From JAPOXR01 sp965116115 (lineage in GTDB: Bacteria > Pseudomonadota > Alphaproteobacteria > Rhodobacterales > Rhodobacteraceae): 64,000 bases of DNA. Position numbers and translations under genes: made by a program. The notes under the pieces were generated by a model. That model had not been told where the DNA came from, did no database searches, and was given only the letters and a program-made list of their open reading frames with translations. The stretch lies in the NCBI GenBank assembly GCA_965116115.1, contig OZ220486.1, positions 1,984,001 through 2,048,000 of the forward strand. The letters run 5' to 3'. This document shows, piece after piece, positions 25,027-32,320 of the stretch; positions within the stretch are counted from its first letter, which is position 1; every line of letters begins with the position of its first letter.

Positions 25027-27183
25027 GTGAGCCGGGTCGGGCGGCATGGACTGCGGGTCGATTCCGGCTTTGCGGAGTTTATCGAGAACCGGGCCCTTCC
25101 CGGAACCGGCGTCGATGCCGGCGGTTTTTGGCGAGGTCTTTCGGATATTGCGCATGAACTGGGTCCCGAGAACGCTTCCCTGTTGGAGAAACGCAGCGAA
25201 ATTCAGCGAAAAATCGATGAGTGGCATATCAAGCGCCGGGGCGAAACGCTGGATCCGGATGAATATCAAACGATGCTGCGCGAGATCGGCTACATTGTTC
25301 CCTCAAAAGGCGGTTTCTCTGTGGATACCAGCGGAATCGACGCCGAGATCGGGGTTGTTTCCGGGCCGCAGCTGGTCGTGCCGGTCACCAATGCCCGGTT
25401 TGCGGTCAATGCCGCCAATGCGAGATGGAATTCGCTGTACGATGCTTTGTACGGCACTGATGCGCTCGGCAGCCCTCCGCCCGACGGGGGTTTCGACCCG
25501 GAACGCGGCAGCCAGGCAGCGGCTTGGGGCAAAGCGTTTCTGGATGAGGCCTTCGCGCTGGAGCGGGGCAGCCACGGCGCCGCTGTATCCTATTCCGTGG
25601 CTGACGGCGTGCTGGCGGTCGGATTGGGCGACGGCAGCCGGGCATCATTGAAGGATCGGGAAAAGTTCGCCGGTTTTACCGGCGAATCCGCCGATCCTGA
25701 TCAGATACTGCTGCGCAACAACGGTTTGCATGCGGAAATCCGGATCGACCGCTCTAAAGCCACCGGTTCGGCTGATCCCGCGGGCATCGCCGATATAATT
25801 CTCGAATCAGCGGTGACCACGATCATGGACTGCGAAGATTCGGTGGCGGTCGTTGACGCCGAAGACAAAATCCTGGCTTACAAAAACTGGCTTGGTCTCA
25901 TGAAGGGCAGCCTTGACGCGCATGTCGCCAAGGACGGGGATTCGTTTGTCCGCGGACTCAATGCGGACAAGAAATATCGGGGCCCCGCCGGCGGGACAGT
26001 GACTCTGAAGGGGCTGTCGCTTTTGCTGGTGCGGAATGTCGGACTTCTTATGACTTGCCCGGCGGTTCTTGACCGCCACGGGAACGAGATCTTCGAGGGT
26101 CTGCTGGATGATGTCTGCACGGTCATGATCGCCTTGCACGATATCAGGGGCAAGCGGCGGAATTCGCCCTGCGGATCGGTTTATGTCGTCAAGCCGAAAC
26201 TGCACGGTCCGGAAGAGGCCGCATTCGTGGACAAGGTCTTCGCGCGTGTGGAGAAGTGGCTTGACCTGCCGCCGCACACGGTGAAAATCGGAATCATGGA
26301 CGAAGAGCGGCGCACCACGGTCAATCTCCGGGAATGCATGCGGGCGGCGGCCAAGAGGGTGGCATTCATCAATGCCGGGTTTCTTGACCGGACCGGCGAT
26401 GAGGTCCACACTTCGATGGAAGCCGGGCCCTTCATGCGGAAAGCCGACATCAAATCCGCCGACTGGCTGGCAGCTTATGAAGACTGGAGCGTGGATGCGG
26501 GAATTGCCTGCGGTCTGGCGGGATCAGGCCAGATCGGCAAAGGCATGTGGGCAATGCCGGATCAGATGCGCGACATGCTGGCACAGAAGATCGGCCATCC
26601 CCTGGCAGGGGCCGGCACGGCCTGGGTGCCGAGCCCGGCCGCTGCGGTTCTGCACGCCACCCATTACCACCGTGTCAGTGTGGCGGAGCGTCAAAACGAA
26701 ATCCGGGCAAGCGGCCGCCAGACTGATCTGAGCCGCATTCTCAGAATTCCTCTTGCTGCTGACCGCCCTTGGTCTGAAGATGAAATCCGTCAGGAGGTCG
26801 AGAACAATCTGCAGGGCATACTCGGATATGTCGTCCGCTGGGTCGATCAGGGAATCGGTTGCTCCAAAGTGCCGGACATTTCCAATGTGCAGCTGATGGA
26901 GGACAGGGCGACCTGCCGGATCTCGTCGCAGCATGTCGTGAACTGGCTCCATCACGGAATCGTCGACCGGGCATTCGTCGAAGCCGCCTTCCGGCGAATG
27001 GCGCGGGTGGTTGACCGCCAGAACCGGGGGGATCCGGATTACCGGCCCATGGCGCCGGATTTCGACGGCGTGGCCTTCAATGCGGCGAGAATGCTTGTTT
27101 TTGAGGGCCGGAACCAGCCCTCCGGCTATACCGAGCCGATACTGCACCGCTGCCGCATGCGCGCGAAGCGGCGGGCGGCGTAA
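25027..27183 (+). CDS. glcB: Malate synthase G
   Basis: A 718-residue malate synthase G, full length for the single-chain form. It condenses glyoxylate and acetyl-CoA to malate. The catalytic region is present: STIMDCEDSVAVVDAEDK-type segment near residue 260 (here TTIMDCEDSVAVVDAEDK), GIMDEERRTTVNLRECM with the active-site Arg and Glu, and the C-terminal domain with NWLHHGIVD and the catalytic Asp nearby. The start is GTG at 25027, preceded by CCGGAGAATT. No isocitrate lyase is in the window, so glyoxylate may come from glycolate or the ethylmalonyl-CoA pathway. Confidence 0.95.
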   Translation: MSRVGRHGLRVDSGFAEFIENRALPGTGVDAGGFWRGLSDIAHELGPENASLLEKRSEIQRKIDEWHIKRRGETLDPDEYQTMLREIGYIVPSKGGFSVDTSGIDAEIGVVSGPQLVVPVTNARFAVNAANARWNSLYDALYGTDALGSPPPDGGFDPERGSQAAAWGKAFLDEAFALERGSHGAAVSYSVADGVLAVGLGDGSRASLKDREKFAGFTGESADPDQILLRNNGLHAEIRIDRSKATGSADPAGIADIILESAVTTIMDCEDSVAVVDAEDKILAYKNWLGLMKGSLDAHVAKDGDSFVRGLNADKKYRGPAGGTVTLKGLSLLLVRNVGLLMTCPAVLDRHGNEIFEGLLDDVCTVMIALHDIRGKRRNSPCGSVYVVKPKLHGPEEAAFVDKVFARVEKWLDLPPHTVKIGIMDEERRTTVNLRECMRAAAKRVAFINAGFLDRTGDEVHTSMEAGPFMRKADIKSADWLAAYEDWSVDAGIACGLAGSGQIGKGMWAMPDQMRDMLAQKIGHPLAGAGTAWVPSPAAAVLHATHYHRVSVAERQNEIRASGRQTDLSRILRIPLAADRPWSEDEIRQEVENNLQGILGYVVRWVDQGIGCSKVPDISNVQLMEDRATCRISSQHVVNWLHHGIVDRAFVEAAFRRMARVVDRQNRGDPDYRPMAPDFDGVAFNAARMLVFEGRNQPSGYTEPILHRCRMRAKRRAA

Positions 27184-27261
27184 GCGCCGGTGCTCGGAGA
27201 TCAGGCACGACAGTGCCGGCGGATCACTCCGCCGGGCGCCTCTTGAAAGATGATTTGACCT

Positions 27262-28299
27262 ATGAGAGTATGTGAAAGCCTTCCTGACGCAATCGGACGC
27301 ACGCCGCTGATTCGTCTGAACGCGGCATCGCAGGCGACCGAATGTGAAATCCTCGGCAAGGCGGAATTCCTGAATCCGGGGCAGTCGGTCAAGGACCGTG
27401 CGGCATTGGCGATTATCCGGGACGCTGAAGCGAAGGGGATTCTGCAGCCCGGCGGCGTGATTGTGGAAGGCACCGCGGGAAACACAGGCATAGGACTGGC
27501 TCTTCTCGGATCCTGCCTCGGATACCGGACGGTGATTGTCATTCCCGACACCCAGAGCCGGGAAAAAAAGGACATGATCCGCATCGCCGGCGCTGAGATG
27601 GTGGAAGTGCCGGCAGTCCCTTACCGGAACCCCGACAATTACGTGCGTTATTCGGCGCGGCTGGCGGCCGAGCTTGCGAAGACGGAAAAAAACGGAGCTC
27701 TCTGGGCCAACCAGTTCGATAACACCGCCAACCGGAAAGCCCATGCCGACACCACAGGGCCGGAAATCTGGGAACAGACCCAAGGAGGGATTGACGGTTT
27801 CATCTGCGCGGTCGGCACCGGGGGCACGCTCGCCGGAGTTTCCATGGCTCTGAGGGAAAAACATCCAGACATCAAGATCGGACTCGCCGATCCGATGGGC
27901 GCGGCCCTTTTCCGCCACTATGCCTGCGGCGAGCTGAAAGCCGAAGGATCATCCATCACCGAAGGCATCGGGCAGGGAAGGATCACCGCCAATCTTGAAG
28001 GGCTCGAGATTGATTTTCCTTATCAGATACCTGATCAGGAAATGCTGCCGGTCATTTTCGATTTGCTGAGATATGAAGGCCTGTGTCTCGGCGGCTCTTC
28101 GGGCATTAATGTCGCCGGAGCCGTTCGGCTGGCCCGCGAACTTGGTCCGGGCCACACGATCGTGACGATTCTGTGCGACTACGGCAACCGGTATCAGTCG
28201 AAACTGTTCAATCCGCGGTTTTTGAAGGAAAAAGAACTGCCGGTTCCTGATTGGCTTGACCGGTCTTCCGCTGCGCTTCCCGAGGTGTTCAAGGTTTGA
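27262..28299 (+). CDS. cysK: Cysteine synthase (O-acetylserine sulfhydrylase)
   Basis: A 345-residue PLP enzyme of fold type II. The PLP lysine is Lys44 in PGQSVKDRAA, the phosphate-binding loop is VGTGGTLAGVS, and the substrate loop is EGTAGNTGIGLAL. It makes cysteine from O-acetylserine and sulfide. It is slightly longer than CysK of E. coli at both ends, and GLCLGGSSGINVAGA holds the Ser that contacts the PLP ring nitrogen. The stop overlaps the start of the mechanosensitive channel gene as TGATG, so they are translationally coupled. Confidence 0.92.
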   Translation: MRVCESLPDAIGRTPLIRLNAASQATECEILGKAEFLNPGQSVKDRAALAIIRDAEAKGILQPGGVIVEGTAGNTGIGLALLGSCLGYRTVIVIPDTQSREKKDMIRIAGAEMVEVPAVPYRNPDNYVRYSARLAAELAKTEKNGALWANQFDNTANRKAHADTTGPEIWEQTQGGIDGFICAVGTGGTLAGVSMALREKHPDIKIGLADPMGAALFRHYACGELKAEGSSITEGIGQGRITANLEGLEIDFPYQIPDQEMLPVIFDLLRYEGLCLGGSSGINVAGAVRLARELGPGHTIVTILCDYGNRYQSKLFNPRFLKEKELPVPDWLDRSSAALPEVFKV

Positions 28300-30665
28300 T
28301 GACCGTGAACCCGATCCGCGTCTTTGCCGCTTTTCTTGTCCTGATTTGCGCCGCCCCGTCTTATTCGCAGACAGCCGGGGAATTGGCTCTGGATGTTCAG
28401 GAATGGGCCAGACTGGCCGAGCGCGCCGAATCCGTAATTGCGGCGGCAGCGGCGTCGAATCCGGCTCTGGAGATTCTGCGGGCGGATCTGTCGGGGTGGA
28501 GCCGGCGGTTCAGCGCCAGCCAGATTCCGCTGAAGGAGGAAATCGACCGGCTTAATGCGCGGCTCGCGGCTTTGGGCGAACCGATTGAGGGCGAAGGCGA
28601 AGACAGCGATCTGGAAGCCCTGAGAAGCGAGATCAAAGCCAGGCTGTTCGAGGCCGAAAGGCCGTACCGGATTGCCGAAGACGCGGTCCGTCACGCTGAA
28701 GGTCTGATTGATCAGATCGACACCATTAAACACGCCAGGTTCAGAGAGGCCCGTGCCGCGAGAGGAGCGACTCCGCTCAGTCCGGCTGACTGGCTGGCGG
28801 CCGCTGGTCTGACAGCGGATTATTTTGCCGCTGCTTTCGCAAAGATCGGCACCGCCTGGGCCAGCGCGGCACAGCGGAAGCAACTCATTCAGCAGTTGCC
28901 GGTCACGCTGGTCTGGCTGGCGCTGGGCGGCATGTTCCTGACCGGGGCGAGGCGGTTTGTCCGGCGTTTCGCGGACAGGCTGTTTCCGGCTGCGGAAGGA
29001 AAGCCGCCGCGCGGCGGCGGTTTCCGTGCTTTCGCCGCAGATGCGGTGTTTCCGGCCATTGGAATCTGGCTGTTTGTTCTGGCGGCCAATTCAAGCCGCT
29101 TGGTCCATTATTTCAGTGAGAGCTTTGTCGTCATGGCGGCCATCGCGGCATCCATCGTGTATGTCGCCAACTGGCTCGCGAAGGCGCTGTTCGCGGGGGA
29201 CGGCTCGGAACTCGTCCTGTCCTGTCTCGGAAATGCGTGGAGCAGGTCAGCGCACCGCATCGCGGTGTCGCTGGGCGGGGCTGTGGCTCTGCGCACGGCA
29301 ATCCAAGGGATACAGCTGGATACCGCCGCCGAACAAGCGAAAATCACCTTGCTGGAATTTCCCGCGCTGTTTGCCGCCGCTGTCCTCATGTTCCAGTTGA
29401 GCCGCCGCCTGTCGGAGAACCTGGCTGCTTTGGCGCAGATTGATGATCAGCGGCCGTTCAGCGATGTCGTGTTCGCCGGGATAACGTGGCTGGTCCGCGC
29501 AGCTGCCGTCGCCGGCGCGGGGCTGGCTGCCGCCGGCTATGGCGCGGCGGGCGATTATCTCGTGTTTCCAGTGCTTTACTCTCTGGCTCTTCTCGGCGCG
29601 TTCTTCGTCCTTGTCGCGATCATCACCGGTCTGATTTCCGGGTTCGCGTCGCGTGGAGGCTTTGAAATCAGTTCAGTCAGAATCGGGCTGATCCGGGTCC
29701 TGACGGGCGCGACGCTGTTTGCCGCCGCCGTGCCGGCGTTCGCTCTGGCCTGGGGGGCGACTTCGGCGGACATCGCCGACGCGTGGCAACGGGCCCTTGA
29801 AGGCATACCCGTCGGCAGCCAGCGGATCACGGCGGCCGATGTGTTGCGGTTTGTGGCCACGTTTGCGGCCGGCTGTGTTCTGACGGCCCTGATCCAATCA
29901 ATCCTGCAGCGGTCCGTGCTGCCGAACACGCGGCTGAATACAGGCGCGCAGCGCGCCCTGATCACCGGCACCGGCTATGTCGGCGTCATACTGGCAGGCA
30001 TTGTCGCAGTGGCGATGACGAATTTTGATTTCACCAGCATTGCCATTGTCGCGGGCGCTCTTTCCGTCGGCATCGGCTTCGGCCTGCAGACGGTCGTGTC
30101 GAATTTCGCGTCGGGAATCATTCTCCTGATTGAACGTCCCATCAATGTCGGAGACTGGGTTGAGGTCGGCGGCGTTTCCGGCACCGTGCAGAATGTTTCG
30201 GTGCGCGCGACCCAGATTGAAACCTTCGACAGATCGCGGGTCGTCGTGCCCAACACGGACCTGATCGGCGGCCGCGTGACGAACTGGACCTTGGTAAACC
30301 GCCGCGGGCGGGTCATTCTTCCCGTCGGTGTGGCATACGGGACAGATCCGCGCAGGATCGAGCGCATGCTTCTGGATATCGCCATGCAGCACCCGGCGGT
30401 TCTGGAAGATCCGCCGCCGGCCGCGCTGTTCATGAATTTCGGCGCTGATGCGCTTGAGTTTGAGTTGAGAGTCATACTGAATGATGTGAATCTCATGTTG
30501 ACCGCACGGTCCGATCTCAACTTCGCGATCGCTGAACGGTTTGAGCGGGAAGGCATTTCGATACCGTTCCCTCAGCGCGACATCTGGGTCCGCAACGCAT
30601 CTGATCTGTTTCCGAATTCGCATGAAGACAGGCCGGATGAACAGACGGGAGAGTCAGAAAAATGA
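28299..30665 (+). CDS. MscS-family mechanosensitive channel with DUF3772
   Basis: A 788-residue inner-membrane protein. A signal-like N-terminus (FAAFLVLICAAPSYSQ) leads to a periplasmic DUF3772 domain that is largely helical (about 25-190), then eleven or so membrane helices and the MscS pore: GALSVGIGFGLQTVVSNFASG is the TM3 helix with Gly/Ala packing, followed by the beta domain INVGDWVEVGG-VSGTVQNV, IPNTDLI-like VVPNTDLIGG and a C-terminal alpha/beta domain. It releases osmolytes on hypo-osmotic shock. The ATG overlaps cysK's stop by one base, and the stop overlaps alaX as ATGA, so the three are one operon. Confidence 0.9.
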   Translation: MTVNPIRVFAAFLVLICAAPSYSQTAGELALDVQEWARLAERAESVIAAAAASNPALEILRADLSGWSRRFSASQIPLKEEIDRLNARLAALGEPIEGEGEDSDLEALRSEIKARLFEAERPYRIAEDAVRHAEGLIDQIDTIKHARFREARAARGATPLSPADWLAAAGLTADYFAAAFAKIGTAWASAAQRKQLIQQLPVTLVWLALGGMFLTGARRFVRRFADRLFPAAEGKPPRGGGFRAFAADAVFPAIGIWLFVLAANSSRLVHYFSESFVVMAAIAASIVYVANWLAKALFAGDGSELVLSCLGNAWSRSAHRIAVSLGGAVALRTAIQGIQLDTAAEQAKITLLEFPALFAAAVLMFQLSRRLSENLAALAQIDDQRPFSDVVFAGITWLVRAAAVAGAGLAAAGYGAAGDYLVFPVLYSLALLGAFFVLVAIITGLISGFASRGGFEISSVRIGLIRVLTGATLFAAAVPAFALAWGATSADIADAWQRALEGIPVGSQRITAADVLRFVATFAAGCVLTALIQSILQRSVLPNTRLNTGAQRALITGTGYVGVILAGIVAVAMTNFDFTSIAIVAGALSVGIGFGLQTVVSNFASGIILLIERPINVGDWVEVGGVSGTVQNVSVRATQIETFDRSRVVVPNTDLIGGRVTNWTLVNRRGRVILPVGVAYGTDPRRIERMLLDIAMQHPAVLEDPPPAALFMNFGADALEFELRVILNDVNLMLTARSDLNFAIAERFEREGISIPFPQRDIWVRNASDLFPNSHEDRPDEQTGESEK

Positions 30666-31378
30666 CAGAAAAGCTCTTCCATTCGGAGCCGTACGCCGTG
30701 CGCTGCGGATCAAGAGTGGCAGCGATCGGTCCCAGCGGGGGAATTCTTGTGGACCGCAGCGTCTTTTTCGCCGGCGGCGGGGGGCAGCCGGGCGACAGCG
30801 GCTGGCTGAAATGGGATTCCGGGGACGTTCAGGTGTTGGACGCGCGCAAGGCGCCGGATGACGGAATTGAGCTGATTCTTGAAAGCGGAGCCGGTCTGCC
30901 TCCGGTCGGCGCCCATGTGGAACAGGAACTGGACTGGCCGCGGCGTTTTCGCCATATGCGCATGCACACCGCGCTGCATCTGCTTTCTGCGGTCATTCCA
31001 TTGCCCGTGACCTCCGGAGCTATTTCGGAAGAGAAGGGCCGGCTTGATTTCGACATGCCGGAGCCGCTTCAGGACCGTGGCTTGCTTGAATCAAAGCTGA
31101 ACGGGCTGATTTCGCGCGAATTGCCGGTGACAGAAGACTGGATCACCGACGGAAAGTTGGCGGAAAATCCAGGACTGGTGAAAACGATGTCTGTCAAACC
31201 GCCGACGGGAACCGGACGCGTGCGGCTGATCCGGATCGGCTCGGGCGAAGATCAGGTTGATCTGCAGCCCTGCGGCGGGACCCATGTCTCTGATACATCT
31301 GAGATAGGCAATGTTCGTCTCGGTAAAATCGAGAAAAAAGGAAAGCGAAACCGTCGTTTCAATATTTTCTTGGACTGA
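30662..31378 (+). CDS. Alanyl-tRNA editing protein (AlaX-type)
   Basis: A 238-residue free-standing editing domain related to the C-terminal half of AlaRS. HTALHLL (His102, His106) and CGGTHV near residue 207 provide the zinc ligands, and the N-terminal AGGGGQPGDSG is the usual substrate-pocket loop. AlaX hydrolyses Ser or Gly wrongly attached to tRNA(Ala). It is the last gene of the cysK-mscS-alaX run; the ATG overlaps the preceding stop. Cysteine and alanine metabolism might make misacylation relevant, but the grouping may be incidental. Confidence 0.9.
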   Translation: MTEKLFHSEPYAVRCGSRVAAIGPSGGILVDRSVFFAGGGGQPGDSGWLKWDSGDVQVLDARKAPDDGIELILESGAGLPPVGAHVEQELDWPRRFRHMRMHTALHLLSAVIPLPVTSGAISEEKGRLDFDMPEPLQDRGLLESKLNGLISRELPVTEDWITDGKLAENPGLVKTMSVKPPTGTGRVRLIRIGSGEDQVDLQPCGGTHVSDTSEIGNVRLGKIEKKGKRNRRFNIFLD

Positions 31379-31610
31379 AGGCCCGCCGCTCCGCGCCGAG
31401 AGGTTGTCAGCCCGGATTCATGGAATCGGCCCTCCGGCATGCAGCGGACGACCGTGTTTCAGCATTCGTCACAGCCGGCCGTTCAGGAAAATTCTGAACA
31501 GATCGGTTTCCCTGATTCTGCTGGGTCATCAGTCTATCCGTGACAAGGGGCGACTTGTCGGTAAACGGGGCTGGTCCGGGGCATGCTCCGTTATTCATGA
31601 AAGGACAGTT
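31379..31610. other. Intergenic stretch, nothing recognised
   Basis: Follows the alaX stop; no clear hairpin terminator or gene was found by eye. Confidence 0.4.
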
Positions 31611-31619
31611 CTTCCCTCA

Positions 31620-32010
31620 GGTTGATTTCCTGATTCGTTCCGCCTGCAGCCGCCGGAAGCGTCAGCATGCGGCGCGGATGAGTTCGGCGGGACTCGTCCC
31701 ATCCGGGCGTCGGCAACTTCGAAGCGGTTCTGCAGACGGTTTTGGAAGGACATGCCGGGCGTGTCGCAGGTTTCCATGGCTCCAATACAGCCGTCCCGGG
31801 GCGTGAGTTCTCTTCAGATGCGGGTTCCGAATGAAATATTCCGCCGAATGAAATGATTCAGGATGTCGCGCTCTGCGCCGTTTGAATGAAGCGGCACATC
31901 TGGATCGGAATCAAGTACGTGCGGAAACTCGTCCCTGTCCGCCTTCAGCCGCTCTGACAGCTTGTTGAGTTGGCGTAACAGGTTCGCTGCCCGTATCTGT
32001 GTTTTGCTGC
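31620..32010 (-). pseudogene. IS66-like transposase C-terminal remnant
   Basis: Minus-strand sequence from about 32010 reads LLRQLNKLSERLKADRDEF, then LDSDPDVPLHSNGAERDI and RRNISFGTRI, close to the DPxVPxHxNGxERDIR...KISGGTRS pattern of a DDE transposase end. After a stop/frameshift at 31814 it goes on as GCIGAMETCDTPGMSFQNRL, matching the usual LMKTCxKLGxSFWxYL segment. The gene start is lost. It lies just upstream of the second autotransporter. Confidence 0.6.
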
Positions 32011-32320
32011 CGGCAGCCTGTGCCGAACCAGCGAAAGACGCGCAGTCCCCCGGCGCGGAAGGAAAAAGGCTGCGCGAAGCGGGTTCCTGAACAGGGCTGC
32101 CGCGCTGACATGCCTGACTTGCAACAGCCGGCGGGATGTTCCGCCCGGCGGTGTGGCGTGAATGCAACGCCGGATGTATTTCCGCTGCGGACCGGCGGTT
32201 TCAGGTGGAATCCAGCACTGATCCGGTGATAAAGCGGTGCGCGGAGCAGCCGCGCCGATATCTGTCGGATGCCAGTCAGCGGCTGCGGATTCTGAAGACA
32301 AGCGAATGAAGGAGATGGAA

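Noticed and set aside
26524..27918. 464-codon minus-strand frame across glcB and cysK
   Set aside because: Spans two real genes on the other strand and shows no domain.
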